From: Venatoribacter pacificus
GTDB lineage: Bacteria > Pseudomonadota > Gammaproteobacteria > Pseudomonadales > Oceanobacteraceae
NCBI RefSeq assembly: GCF_025318105.1
Contig: NZ_JAOANI010000032.1
Span: 52,357 to 116,356 of the forward strand
DNA: 64,000 nt
Direction: 5' to 3'
This document shows positions 25,479 to 34,459 of this stretch, in pieces (the first letter of the stretch is position 1; every line of letters begins with the position of its first letter). Position numbers and translations under genes: made by a program. The notes under the pieces were generated by a model. That model was not told the origin of the DNA. It searched no databases and worked only from the letters and a program-made list of their open reading frames with translations.

Positions 25479-25977
25479 GGTCTTTTCATCACTGCACCGG
25501 CTTACCCTGCGTCCGTTCTCCGGCCGCAGATAACTATCTGCCGTACAGTGAGCAATGACCCGTGGATTGAAACGATCTTCAATCCCTGACTGCTTCTACT
25601 CAAAACATGTACACAATATCTTTAGCAACCGTTGTGCCAACCAGTCAGTGCGCGGCGCCAGCGCGTTTATCCAGAACAACCGACGCCTATCCGCACCAAA
25701 TAAAAGCAGTATCAATCCAGATGCTTTATTTTTGCGCATAAAATCCAAAACCCGTGAATTCAAAATCAGAGCACGAAACAATATCCGGTGGATGCCGCAG
25801 AAACGGCTACAGCGCTACTCAAAAATAATTGGAAATAGAATTGCATTGCGCTAACTTTAAACGTTCAATAAAAAGCCACTGTATTTCAAAGTTTAAAAGA
25901 AACGTTTCAAGAGTATAAGCGGTCAGGAAAGGCATCAGCCTCCGGGACATTGCTCTTTGCAGTTTAAAGGAGCCCTA
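25479..25977. other. Divergent promoter region between binding-protein and amidohydrolase genes
   Basis: About 500 bp with no credible gene; a 99-codon open frame here lacks a ribosome site and family features. A short inverted repeat cagata-ac-tatctg lies at 25527-25540. The right part is AT-rich and probably holds the amidohydrolase promoter. Confidence 0.5.
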
Positions 25978-27384
25978 ATGAACACCCTGATCCGCAATGC
26001 CCGCGCCATTTATTGTGCGCCCGAATCGCACACTCGCCACGAATCTCAGATTTCAGTCAATAATTCAAACCCGGCCGTACCAACGGATATCCGCATCCGT
26101 GATGGTGTTATTACTGAAATCGGTAATCAACTGCTGCCCACTGACGATGAACAGGTTATTGATGCCAGCGGCTGCGTGGTCTGGCCTGGGCTGGTGAATA
26201 CCCATCATCATCTGGCGCAGTCTGTTTTAAAAGGTGTGCCGGAAGGTTTAAATCAGGCGTTAGGCGATTGGCTGGGGTCAGTGCCTTATCGTTTCTGGCC
26301 GAAAATTTCACCGCAATTAATGTATCACGCCGCGCGTCTCGGTCTTTATGAATTGCTGCGCTCTGGCGCAACCACCTGTGCCGATCACCATTATCTGTAC
26401 CATGCCGGCTCCAGCCCGGAAGTGGAAGACGCCGTATGGGCCGCGGCCGATGAGCTGGGAATCCGTTTGGTGCTGTGCCGTGGCAGCGCCACGGTACAGG
26501 GCAGCCATAAAGGCATGCTTAAACATGGTATACAGCCGGAAAATGTTGAGCTGGTAATGCAGCGCATGGAACGCAGCTACCGGCAATATCATCAGGCCGG
26601 AGATAACGCCATGCGCCGCTTAGTCGTCGCGCCCACCAGTCTGGTGCATTCCGCCACAGCCGATGATTTACGCACACTGGCGGTCTGGGCACGGGAACGA
26701 CAATTAAAACTGCACTCACATTTACTCGAGGTCAGCTTCGACGATATTCAGGCGCAGGAAAAATACGGCCAGCGTGCCATCGATTACGCCGCCAGCTGTG
26801 ATTGGTTGGGCAAAGATGTATGGTTCGCCCATCTGGTCAAAAGCGATGAATATACCATCCAGCAACTGGCCGCCAGCGGTACCGGCATTGCCCATTGCCC
26901 GACCTCTAACTGCCGTCTTGGCAGCGGTATTGCTCCGGCGCTGGCAATGGAGCAGGCCGGCATGAACATCACCCTTGGCGTGGATGGCTCCGCCTCAGCC
27001 GAATCCGGCTCGATGATTCAGGAGCTGAATCTTGCCTGGCTTTTACACCGCGCCGTTAACGGTGCCGATGCAACCCAGGCCGAACAGATTATCCGCTGGG
27101 GCAGTCATAACGGCGCGCAATTATTAGGACTGAATAACTGCGGTGATATTGCCGTAGGAAGAGCCGCCGATCTGGTGCTGTACGATATCGACTCGCCGCG
27201 CTTTGCCGGGGTGCACAGCGCAGTGATCGCACCGCTGTTATGCGCCGAACCGGTAAAGGTAAAATATTCGCTGATTAATGGCCGCGTGGTCGTGAATAAC
27301 GGTCAGGTCTGCGGCCTTGATGAAGCCGAACTGGTCGCCGAAGTACTTGCGGGTGTGGCTGATTTACTGCGCAATGCGGGTTAA
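25978..27384 (+). CDS. Amidohydrolase of the 8-oxoguanine deaminase/AtzB-TrzN type
   Basis: 468 aa from ATG 25978, 6 nt after AAAGGAG. It belongs to the cyclic-deaminase branch of the amidohydrolase superfamily: metal-binding HxH in NTHHHLAQSVLKG, LHSHLLE, AHCPTSNCRLGSG and the metal Asp in LGVDGSASAESGS. The segment after HHH (VPEGLNQALGDWL) resembles 8-oxoguanine deaminases. Deamination or dehalogenation of a purine or triazine-like ring is expected. It is divergent from the NMT1-like gene and probably works with it and the dioxygenase. The alternative is a guanine or other N-heterocycle deaminase. Confidence 0.85.
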   Translation: MNTLIRNARAIYCAPESHTRHESQISVNNSNPAVPTDIRIRDGVITEIGNQLLPTDDEQVIDASGCVVWPGLVNTHHHLAQSVLKGVPEGLNQALGDWLGSVPYRFWPKISPQLMYHAARLGLYELLRSGATTCADHHYLYHAGSSPEVEDAVWAAADELGIRLVLCRGSATVQGSHKGMLKHGIQPENVELVMQRMERSYRQYHQAGDNAMRRLVVAPTSLVHSATADDLRTLAVWARERQLKLHSHLLEVSFDDIQAQEKYGQRAIDYAASCDWLGKDVWFAHLVKSDEYTIQQLAASGTGIAHCPTSNCRLGSGIAPALAMEQAGMNITLGVDGSASAESGSMIQELNLAWLLHRAVNGADATQAEQIIRWGSHNGAQLLGLNNCGDIAVGRAADLVLYDIDSPRFAGVHSAVIAPLLCAEPVKVKYSLINGRVVVNNGQVCGLDEAELVAEVLAGVADLLRNAG

Positions 27385-27512
27385 CCGTTCTTTACTGCCA
27401 GGCTGCTCTCCAGATTCTGCATTGCAGCCTTTTAATAGGTAATTACTGACTTGTGAAAACCACTCACTCACACTAACCTGCCTCTGGTCGTACATAACCA
27501 AGAGATTAAATC

Positions 27513-28088
27513 ATGAGCGAGTGGGATGAATATGCGGATCAATGGGATGGCGATGAGCGTGTTATCCATTATTCGCAGCAGGCTTATCAGTCTCTTACTC
27601 AGGCAATAAACTGCGACGGCCTGACCATACTGGACTTCGGTTGTGGCACCGGCCACTTAACCGAACTCCTGCATCAACAGGCAAAACGCATTGTCGCCGT
27701 TGATTCTTCCGCAAAAATGATCGACGTTCTGGCCGCTAAAAACCTGCCCAAAGCAGAACCTCTGACCATCGACCTGAACAGCAGCAACAGCCAGCCGATG
27801 CATAACACGTTCGATCTGATTGTTGCATCATCCGTCTGTGCTTTTCTGCCGGATTATCAGGCCAGTCTTGCACTGTTTAAGCAGCTGCTGAAACCACAGG
27901 GGTACTTTGTACAATGGGACTGGCTGAAAGAAGCCGGAGAATCGACACCGGGGTTTACTGCGGAAGAAATACAGGCCGCGTTTGATAACTGTTCGTTCGA
28001 AACCATCAACCTGCAGCAGACATTCACAATGCAACAGGGCGAAGATGAAGCGCCGGTTATTATGGGTATTGCACAAAAACGCGACTAG
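27513..28088 (+). CDS. Class I SAM-dependent methyltransferase
   Basis: 191 aa. Motif I is LDFGCGTGHLTELLHQQ, motif II region VAVDSSAKMIDVL and post-motif FDLIVASSVCAFLPDY. It resembles small cytoplasmic methyltransferases of the Methyltransf_11/12 type; the substrate cannot be read. AAGAGATT precedes the ATG. The 3' end overlaps the convergent gene at 28085 by 4 bp. Confidence 0.85.
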   Translation: MSEWDEYADQWDGDERVIHYSQQAYQSLTQAINCDGLTILDFGCGTGHLTELLHQQAKRIVAVDSSAKMIDVLAAKNLPKAEPLTIDLNSSNSQPMHNTFDLIVASSVCAFLPDYQASLALFKQLLKPQGYFVQWDWLKEAGESTPGFTAEEIQAAFDNCSFETINLQQTFTMQQGEDEAPVIMGIAQKRD

Positions 28089-28453
28089 GCAAGATGAGCA
28101 CGGATAAACTCCAGCTCCGGACTTAAACGCACAATGGTATTAAATTGTGCGCTGGTGATACTGTCCATCGCGCCGCAATCGCAGGCCCAGAACCAGGCCT
28201 GCTGATAAACCTCATCCTCCAGCAATGGCAGTAAACCACGTTCGGCACGGGCCTGATCCAGCGGGTAAGGCCCGCTGAACTGAAAGCGGTAGGCCGCACG
28301 GGCAAAGGCCAGCGGCATATAATCAGCCCAGCATTCTGCGCTCTGTGAATTTAAGCCGGTTTTTTCCAGTAATTGCAGGCAGTGATCACGATCATTTGCT
28401 TCGGCAAGAATCGCGGCCAGCTCAATCAGGGTTGGATGAGGTAAGTCAGTCAT
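28085..28453 (-). CDS. Conserved-looking protein of unknown function
   Basis: 122 aa from the ATG at 28453 (GGAGA 6 nt upstream; a GTG directly before it is also possible). Soluble, acidic and tryptophan-rich in the C-terminal half (WADYMPLAFAR, QQAWFWACDCGAMD). I do not recognise the family. A clean ribosome site and codon use like its neighbours support a real gene. It precedes nothing on its strand and may be co-transcribed with no other gene. Confidence 0.65.
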   Translation of the reverse strand: MTDLPHPTLIELAAILAEANDRDHCLQLLEKTGLNSQSAECWADYMPLAFARAAYRFQFSGPYPLDQARAERGLLPLLEDEVYQQAWFWACDCGAMDSITSAQFNTIVRLSPELEFIRAHLA

Positions 28454-28509
28454 CACGTTCTCCGTTTACTGCTGTTTATTCAGGCTCTCTTATGCTCTTT
28501 TACGGCTTT

Positions 28510-29544
28510 TTATTTTGCCGCGCTGAGCTCACCACAGAGCGATACTTCCATTAGACGCCGGGCTTCGCTGAGTACATGGCTGCGTTCTCCGGGAGCACTT
28601 AATAATACGTGCAGTTTGGTCAGCGTTGCTTCCAGAGTCATATCAGCGGCCGATACAAAACCGGCTTCGCGCAGGGCATGCCCCCCGGCATAACTGTCCA
28701 TATCCACCCGCCCACTTAAGCACTGGCTGTGATTAACCAGCACCACACCTCGCTCGCTGGCCTGTTTAAAGGCCGCCATTAAGGCTGGATTTTGCGGTGC
28801 ATTACCACTGCCAAAGGTCTGCAGAATAACGCCGTCCAGTGGTTGTTCCAGCAGGCGCTGCAACAGTGAAAAATCGATCCCCGGATACAGGGTTACCACC
28901 GCCACCGCCGCATGTTTCAGGGCGTTGAATTGTGGCAGTGTATTATGCAGCGGGCGTAACTCCGGCAGGCCCGGTTCAATAGTAATTCCGGCATGCAGCA
29001 ACGCATTGCAGTTGGGTGAATCAAAGGCATCAAAGCCCTGACTGTTTATTTTGGTCGCCCGGTTACCACGCAATAATCGGTGATGAAAAAACAGGCCCAC
29101 TTCGGCACGCGGATAATGCGCGGCAATATAAAGCGCATTGAGCAGATTATCGTGGCCGTCAGAACGTGGCTCGCACAGCGGAATCTGTGAACCGGTCACA
29201 ATCACCGGCTTGCCCAGGTCGGGCAACATAAACGACAGGGCTGAGGCGGTATAGGCCATGGTGTCGGTGCCGTGCAGCACCACAAAGCCATCGAAGCGGT
29301 CGTAATGGGTAAGAATATCGGCGGCAATCTGCATCCATTGCGCCGGGGTCATATCCGACGAATCCAGCAGCGGCTGGTATTCATGAAGCTCAAATTCCGG
29401 CATTTCGTCACGGCTGAATTCCGCCAGACTGCGGATTTTATCTTCCAGAAACCCAGCCAGCGGCTGAAAACCGCGCTCAGTACGGGCCATACCAATAGTG
29501 CCGCCGGTGTAGGCGATGTAAATACGTTTGCGTGCTGACTTCAT
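28510..29544 (-). CDS. ansA: L-asparaginase, type I (cytoplasmic)
   Basis: 344 aa without signal peptide. It shows the N-terminal active-site Thr in YTGGTIGMA and the second catalytic region VVLHGTDTMAYTASALSFM, then the substrate loop VTGSQIPLCEPRSDGHDN. Lack of a leader and the length point to the low-affinity cytoplasmic type I enzyme, which hydrolyses asparagine to aspartate and ammonia. It stands as a single gene, divergent from nnrU. Confidence 0.92.
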   Translation of the reverse strand: MKSARKRIYIAYTGGTIGMARTERGFQPLAGFLEDKIRSLAEFSRDEMPEFELHEYQPLLDSSDMTPAQWMQIAADILTHYDRFDGFVVLHGTDTMAYTASALSFMLPDLGKPVIVTGSQIPLCEPRSDGHDNLLNALYIAAHYPRAEVGLFFHHRLLRGNRATKINSQGFDAFDSPNCNALLHAGITIEPGLPELRPLHNTLPQFNALKHAAVAVVTLYPGIDFSLLQRLLEQPLDGVILQTFGSGNAPQNPALMAAFKQASERGVVLVNHSQCLSGRVDMDSYAGGHALREAGFVSAADMTLEATLTKLHVLLSAPGERSHVLSEARRLMEVSLCGELSAAK

Positions 29545-29610
29545 ACAGAACTTTTATCCGCGCTGATATGCCTGCATGATGGCACAAATACTACAAACTG
29601 AGGAATGACC

Positions 29611-30189
29611 ATGACGTTATTGCTGGCCGGACTACTGCTGTTTATCGGCGGACACTGTACCAATCTGATCGCGCCGCAATGGCGTAACGCCATGGTCAGC
29701 CGTCTGGGGCTGCTGCCGTGGAAGGGTCTGTATTCTGTGGTCGCTATCGGCGGCTTTATTCTGCTGGTGATCGGTTACGGCGAAGCCCGTATGAACCCGA
29801 CCTGGCTGTGGACACCACCAGTATGGACACGCCACCTGGCTGCACTCATCACCCTGCCCGCCTTTATTCTGCTGTTTGCCAGCCAGATTCCCGGAAACCG
29901 TTTGCAGGTTAAGCTCGGCCATCCGATGTATCTGGGCATCAAGCTCTGGGCCTTTGCCCATTTAATCGCCAATGGCGGTCTGCACGACCTGGTGTTGTTC
30001 GGCACTTTCTTAATCTGGGCTATTGCCGGGTTTGCGCTATCCCGTCGTCGTGACCGTATCGCCGGAGTGCAGAAAGTGTATAAAGGGGCGGTCCGTGACG
30101 TACTGACGCTGGTTGTGGGTATCGGCGCCTGGGTTGCCTTTGCCCTGTGGCTGCATGGCATGCTGATTGGCGTGAAGCCGTTCGGTTAA
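29611..30189 (+). CDS. NnrU-family membrane protein
   Basis: 192 aa; ATG 29611 is preferred over the ATG at 29605 because GAGGA (29600-29604) needs spacing. Five to six TM helices; the start TLLLAGLLLFIGGHCTNLI and the segment HPMYLGIKLWAFAHLIANG are typical of NnrU. The family was named for a link to nitrite/nitric oxide reductase expression and is related to the methyltransferase-like isoprenylcysteine carboxyl group of membrane proteins. No denitrification genes are present, so the role is open. Confidence 0.85.
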   Translation: MTLLLAGLLLFIGGHCTNLIAPQWRNAMVSRLGLLPWKGLYSVVAIGGFILLVIGYGEARMNPTWLWTPPVWTRHLAALITLPAFILLFASQIPGNRLQVKLGHPMYLGIKLWAFAHLIANGGLHDLVLFGTFLIWAIAGFALSRRRDRIAGVQKVYKGAVRDVLTLVVGIGAWVAFALWLHGMLIGVKPFG

Positions 30190-30229
30190 ATAATTTTTCT
30201 CTGTTTTACTGCACATCACCTGACAGCGG

Positions 30230-30568
30230 TTATTGATTCTGAACAGCAGTCAGGTGCTGCATCCCCCAGCCGCGTAATGCCTGTATTACCGGCTCCAGAG
30301 TCCGGCCATACTCTGTCAGACTGTATTCCACCCGTGGCGGCACTTCGGCATAAACTGTGCGCGAAATCAGCTGGCAAGCTTCCAGTTCCCGTAACTGTCT
30401 GGTCAGCATTCGTTGGGTTACATCCGGCATAATCCGGCGTAATTCATTGAAACGATGTGTTCCATCCAACAGGTGATAAAGAATTACGCCTTTCCATTTT
30501 CCACCAATCAGCTCAAGAGTCGCTTCTACCGGGCAACCGAGGTTGCAATCATAGTCTGAGTGGTTCAT
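30230..30568 (-). CDS. HxlR-family transcriptional regulator
   Basis: 112 aa winged-helix protein. The start CNLGCPVEATLELIGGKWKGVILYHLLDG and RRIMPDVTQRMLTRQLRELE plus EVPPRVEYSLTEYGRTLEPV are classic HxlR. The N-terminal Cys residues (CNLGC) could sense electrophiles or quinones, as in related YodB/QorR regulators. Divergent from the NAD(P)H oxidoreductase at 30942, its probable target, although a MITE now separates the two. Confidence 0.9.
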   Translation of the reverse strand: MNHSDYDCNLGCPVEATLELIGGKWKGVILYHLLDGTHRFNELRRIMPDVTQRMLTRQLRELEACQLISRTVYAEVPPRVEYSLTEYGRTLEPVIQALRGWGMQHLTAVQNQ

Positions 30569-30662
30569 TTCATATCATCCAAGGGTATACAAAAGGGTAC
30601 TGAGTATCAGAAATGTGCATTCTTATGCGCACGATTTTCATCGTCTAAGATCGCCGGACATC

Positions 30663-30928
30663 AGGGCCTGTTAACACTAAGTGAATCAGGCCTGCTGAGA
30701 GCCAGTTTTTCTCAGAACAAGGAGAGAGGAGTGATATTAGCGGGCTAAATGAATGACGAACGACGACGTTAATGAGGAAAACTGGCCTCAGCCCGAAGGG
30801 TTATGGCTAAAAATCCCTCATCCTGCGTTGCTGTTCGCTCGCTTAACCCGTTAGGCCACACTCTCAGCGCCTTGCCTGAGAAATTTTTAGCCAATAACAG
30901 GCCTGTTTAATTAGTGTCAACAGGCCCT
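30663..30928. mobile_element. MITE-like element with 18-bp terminal inverted repeats
   Basis: 266 bp. The ends agggcctgttaacactaa (30663) and the complement of ttagtgtcaacaggccct (30928) match at 17 of 18 positions. Internal pairs (gccagtttttctc with gaggaaaactggc; ctaaaaatccctc with the aatttttagcc segment) let the whole element fold. It has no coding capacity. No clear target duplication is visible. It lies in the promoter region between hxlR and its probable target, ending 13 bp before the oxidoreductase start, so it probably supplies or changes the leader of that gene. Related fragments occur at 10067 and possibly 44616. Confidence 0.75.
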
Positions 30929-30941
30929 AACAAGGAAACAC

Positions 30942-31529
30942 ATGATGAAAACCTTAATGATCCTGGCACATTCCAATATTCAGAACTCGCTCGCCAATAA
31001 AATAATTGCTGAGAAGATCAGCCTGCTGGCGGATACCGAAGTGCGTAACCTCGGCCAGCTTTATCCGGATTTTCAGATCGATATTGCCGCTGAACAGCAG
31101 GCATTACTGCAAGCTGATCTGATTATCTTCCAGTATCCGTTTCATTGGTACAGCGTACCGGGAATTTTAAAGGAATGGATGGACCGTGTATTTCTTTTTG
31201 GCTTTGCCTATGGCCCGGACAGTCAGTTGCGTGGCAAAGAATTGCTGGTTTCAACCACCATTGGCGGCCCTCTCAACAGCTATGCTGCCGGTGGCCACAA
31301 CCACTTCACCACCCAGGAGCTGCTGCGTCCGCTGGAACAAAGCGCAAACTTTACCGGCATGATTTTTCAGCCACCGCTGATTTCCCACGATATGGTGTAT
31401 AAAGCCGGTGGCGATAACAGTCGTGAAGACATTATGCAAAGAGCCCATGAGCACGCAGGGCAGCTGTGCAGACTGATTCAACAAAAGTCAGCCGCCTTTA
31501 TCCAAAAGGATGCCCCCTCCGCCGCCTGA
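30942..31529 (+). CDS. NAD(P)H-dependent oxidoreductase (MdaB/KefF-type flavodoxin-fold quinone reductase)
   Basis: 195 aa flavodoxin-like fold. Segments LMILAHSNIQNSLANKII, DLIIFQYPFHWYSVPGILKEWMDRV and FAYGPDSQLRGKELLVSTT are typical of MdaB/KefF/YwrO enzymes, which bind FAD or FMN and reduce quinones by two electrons. AAGGA lies 5 nt before the first ATG; a second ATG follows directly. Control by the adjacent HxlR protein in response to quinones or electrophiles is inferred. Confidence 0.88.
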   Translation: MMKTLMILAHSNIQNSLANKIIAEKISLLADTEVRNLGQLYPDFQIDIAAEQQALLQADLIIFQYPFHWYSVPGILKEWMDRVFLFGFAYGPDSQLRGKELLVSTTIGGPLNSYAAGGHNHFTTQELLRPLEQSANFTGMIFQPPLISHDMVYKAGGDNSREDIMQRAHEHAGQLCRLIQQKSAAFIQKDAPSAA

Positions 31530-31561
31530 GCGCTGGCAAGACAGTCGCTGCCGGAATATCC

Positions 31562-31577
31562 TAGGGTCTAGACCCTA
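31562..31577. promoter_or_regulatory. Perfect 16-bp palindrome upstream of selO
   Basis: tagggtctagacccta is fully self-complementary and lies 27 bp before the selO start. Perfect palindromes of this length are unusual by chance and suit a dimeric regulator, but I do not recognise the site. Confidence 0.5.
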
Positions 31578-31603
31578 ATCCACCTATTTATTCCGGAAGC
31601 GCC

Positions 31604-33136
31604 GTGTCTATTTCCCTGCATATCCCCTTCAGCAATGCCTACGCCGCTCTGCCCGATCGTTTTTATGCACGGGTACTGCCAACGCCGGTAAAAAATCCGG
31701 CGCTAATCCGTTTTAACAGCGCTCTCGCGCAGGAATTAGGCATAGAGCTTAATGCCGACAGCGCCTGCTCCACCGACAACAACAGTGACAACCAACTGGC
31801 ACAGATATTTTCCGGCAATGAAATTCCCGACAACGCCGCCCCTCTGGCAATGGCTTACAGTGGCCATCAGTTTGGGCAGTTAAATCCGCAGCTAGGGGAT
31901 GGTCGCGCTATTCTGCTCGGCGACCTGCTCGATATTCAGGGTCAGCGCCGTGATATTCAGTTAAAAGGCAGTGGCCGCACGCCATTTTCGCGCAGCGGTG
32001 ATGGCCGCTCACCACTTGGGCCGGTGCTGCGCGAATATATTCTGTGCGAAGCCATGCACGCGTTAGGTGTCCCCACCACCCGCGCACTGGCCGCCGTCAG
32101 CAGTGGCGAATGGGTGATACGCGACGGGCGCGAACCCGGTGCGGTATTTACCCGCGTTGCCGCCAGCCATATCCGTGTCGGCACCTTTCAGTATTTTGCC
32201 CTGCGCCGCGACGGCGAAGCCGTTAAACAATTAGCCGATCACGTTATGGCCCGTCATTATCCGCACATTAACAGCAACGATGATGATGCTTATCGGCATT
32301 TATTCGAAGCCATCTGCCGTAAGCAGGCCGAATTAATTGCCCAGTGGATGCAGATCGGGTTTATTCATGGCGTAATGAATACCGATAATATGACCGTCAG
32401 CGGTGAAGCTATCGATTATGGCCCATGTGCCTTTATGGATGCTTACCATCCGGAAACGGTATTCAGCTCCATCGACCGTAATGGCCGTTACGCTTATCAG
32501 AATCAGCCAGCTATCGGCCAATGGAATTTAGCGCGACTGGCAGAAACCCTGTTGCCACTATTTAACGACGACGAGAAAATTGCGGTCGAAAAAGCCACCG
32601 CCATTCTGCAGGATTTTGCCTTATGGCAACAACAGGCCTGGCTTGAACATATGCGCGAAAAACTGGGTTTTTCCGCACTGAAAAACAGTGATCAGGCACT
32701 GATTGAAAACCTGCTGGCACTGCTGGCCGAAGGCCGTATCGACTATACTCTGTTTTTCCGCCGCTTAAGCGACTGCAGTCAGCCAGACAATGAACGCCAG
32801 GCGTTACTGGAACTGCTGAATCTGCCGGAATGCCGCAGCAGCGCAACACTGCTGCAGAATATTAATAACTGGCTGGACGACTGGCAGCAACAGTTAATTC
32901 AGCGTGGCGACAGCGATAGCGCCGGGCAACGTATGCTGAATAAAAACCCGGCTTTTATTCCACGCAATCACCGCGTCGCCGAAGCCATTGCCGCTGCTGA
33001 AGAAGGCGATTTTTCGGTCTTTGAACAACTGCTGCAGGTACTGGCCGAACCATACAGCAGCAAGGCAGAATATGCAGATTATGAACAGCCGCCAAAGCCG
33101 GATGAAAAAGTGTTACGCACCTTCTGTGGCACCTGA
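31604..33136 (+). CDS. selO: Protein adenylyltransferase SelO (YdiU/UPF0061)
   Basis: 510 aa; GTG start at 31604 with GGAAG 6 nt upstream. Pseudokinase fold with QLKGSGRTPFSRSGDGRS, GPVLREYILCEAMHALGVPT, FIHGVMNTDNMTVSGEAIDYG and DAYHP. SelO transfers AMP to Ser, Thr or Tyr of redox proteins and protects against oxidative stress. A Cys sits at the third residue from the C-terminus (FCGT), matching the conserved C-terminal Cys/Sec position of the family. Downstream is the MgtC-like transporter 11 bp away. Confidence 0.93.
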   Translation: MSISLHIPFSNAYAALPDRFYARVLPTPVKNPALIRFNSALAQELGIELNADSACSTDNNSDNQLAQIFSGNEIPDNAAPLAMAYSGHQFGQLNPQLGDGRAILLGDLLDIQGQRRDIQLKGSGRTPFSRSGDGRSPLGPVLREYILCEAMHALGVPTTRALAAVSSGEWVIRDGREPGAVFTRVAASHIRVGTFQYFALRRDGEAVKQLADHVMARHYPHINSNDDDAYRHLFEAICRKQAELIAQWMQIGFIHGVMNTDNMTVSGEAIDYGPCAFMDAYHPETVFSSIDRNGRYAYQNQPAIGQWNLARLAETLLPLFNDDEKIAVEKATAILQDFALWQQQAWLEHMREKLGFSALKNSDQALIENLLALLAEGRIDYTLFFRRLSDCSQPDNERQALLELLNLPECRSSATLLQNINNWLDDWQQQLIQRGDSDSAGQRMLNKNPAFIPRNHRVAEAIAAAEEGDFSVFEQLLQVLAEPYSSKAEYADYEQPPKPDEKVLRTFCGT

Positions 33137-33147
33137 GGGAAATTGAC

Positions 33148-34431
33148 ATGGATTTATCGGTATTCGTTAATGGCCACGCCCAGACAGCATTTCAGCTGCT
33201 TATTGCTTTATCTCTGGGTGCGTTAATCGGGCTGCAGCGTGGCTGGGTATCGCGCGAACAGGAAGCCGGCGCACGGGTCGCCGGTATCCGTACCCATACG
33301 CTGACCGCTCTGACCGGTTGTATCAGCGTGCTGTTGTCAGAAAGTATTTCTCCCTGGTTTTTACCGGCAATGCTGCTGGTGATAGCCGCACTGGCCATCA
33401 GCGGTTACCGCACCTATGCCATTAATCATCAGAACGTCAGCATTACCGGTGTGGTGGGTTTATTACTGACCTTCTGTTTTGGTGCCATGGTGGCCGCAGG
33501 TCAAACCGTGATCGCTGCTATGGCGGCAGTGGTCACCACCATTATTCTCGATAATAAAAGCGAAATTCACAGCGCCCTGCGCAAATTGCGCGAAAACGAA
33601 CTGGATGCCGCGCTGCAATTATTGCTGATTTCTGTGGTGATGCTGCCGCTACTGCCGGATAAAGGCTTTGGCCCCGGTGGCGTGATCAATCCGTATGAAA
33701 TCTGGTGGATGGTGGTACTGATCGCCTCGATTTCTTTTGTTGGCTATTTTTCGGTACGCATTCTTGGTGAACGCCGTGGCCTGTTGTTTACCAGCCTGTT
33801 CGCCGGCTTGAGTTCATCAACCGCACTTACACTGCATTTCTCCCGGCTGGCCCGCTCATCACCGGCCAATGCGCCGTTATTAGCAGCCGGTATTCTGCTG
33901 GCCTGCGGCACCATGTTTCCACGCATTTTGCTTTATTGTCTGGTGATTAACCGTGAATTAATCGCCCTGCTCTGGCTGCCGGTATTACTGATGACCCTGT
34001 CTTTATACCTGCCCGCCATTGTGATGAATCTGCGTCATACAAAAACCGACGTCAGCCATCCGGATCTGGCCAAAAATCCGCTGGAATTAAGATCGGCGTT
34101 AATTCTGGGTGGCCTGCTGGTCATTATTTTATTACTGACTGAATGGCTACAGCAGGAAATGGGCAGCGCCGGGGTTTATCTGCTGGCGGCGATTTCGGGT
34201 ATTACCGATGTCGATGCCATCAGCCTGAGTTTATCGCGGATGTCACTCGGCGACAGCCTGACGCTGACCGTCGCAGCCACCGGTATTCTGATTGCCGTGA
34301 CGGTAAATAACTTATTTAAGGCAGGCCTTGCTATGGTTATCGGCAAACCGGCGCTGGGTATCCGCGTTGGTCTGGCGATGCTTTTATCTCTGATTATTGG
34401 CGCTCTGAGCCTGTGGATTGTGGCGCTCTGA
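33148..34431 (+). CDS. MgtC/SapB-type membrane protein with DUF4010 C-terminal domain
   Basis: 427 aa, about 12 TM helices. The N-terminal ~140 residues resemble MgtC/SapB (SLGALIGLQRGWVSREQ, AGIRTHTLTALTGCIS, TTIILDNKSEIHS). The rest is the DUF4010 membrane domain (GLLFTSLFAGLSSSTALTLHFS, AAISGITDVDAISLSLSRM). The function is unknown; Mg2+-related stress or small-ion transport has been proposed for MgtC-type proteins. It starts 11 bp after selO, so the two are probably co-transcribed. The 3' end is part of a 23-bp tandem repeat that extends past the stop. Confidence 0.85.
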   Translation: MDLSVFVNGHAQTAFQLLIALSLGALIGLQRGWVSREQEAGARVAGIRTHTLTALTGCISVLLSESISPWFLPAMLLVIAALAISGYRTYAINHQNVSITGVVGLLLTFCFGAMVAAGQTVIAAMAAVVTTIILDNKSEIHSALRKLRENELDAALQLLLISVVMLPLLPDKGFGPGGVINPYEIWWMVVLIASISFVGYFSVRILGERRGLLFTSLFAGLSSSTALTLHFSRLARSSPANAPLLAAGILLACGTMFPRILLYCLVINRELIALLWLPVLLMTLSLYLPAIVMNLRHTKTDVSHPDLAKNPLELRSALILGGLLVIILLLTEWLQQEMGSAGVYLLAAISGITDVDAISLSLSRMSLGDSLTLTVAATGILIAVTVNNLFKAGLAMVIGKPALGIRVGLAMLLSLIIGALSLWIVAL

Positions 34432-34459
34432 GCCTTTGGCTTATGGCGCCCTGGGAGAG
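34399..34459 (+). repeat. 23-bp tandem repeat spanning a stop codon
   Basis: Units 34399-34421 and 34422-34444 (both begin ggcgctctgagcct) and a partial third from 34445 run from the last codons of the DUF4010 gene beyond its TGA. The second unit probably duplicated the gene's end. Confidence 0.7.

Noticed and set aside
25555..25854. 99-codon open frame in the binding-protein/amidohydrolase gap
   Set aside because: No Shine-Dalgarno, no hydrophobic or catalytic pattern, and it lies in an AT-rich promoter-like region.
30663..30928. Possible insertion sequence
   Set aside because: Only 266 bp, no transposase frame; a MITE-like description fits better.
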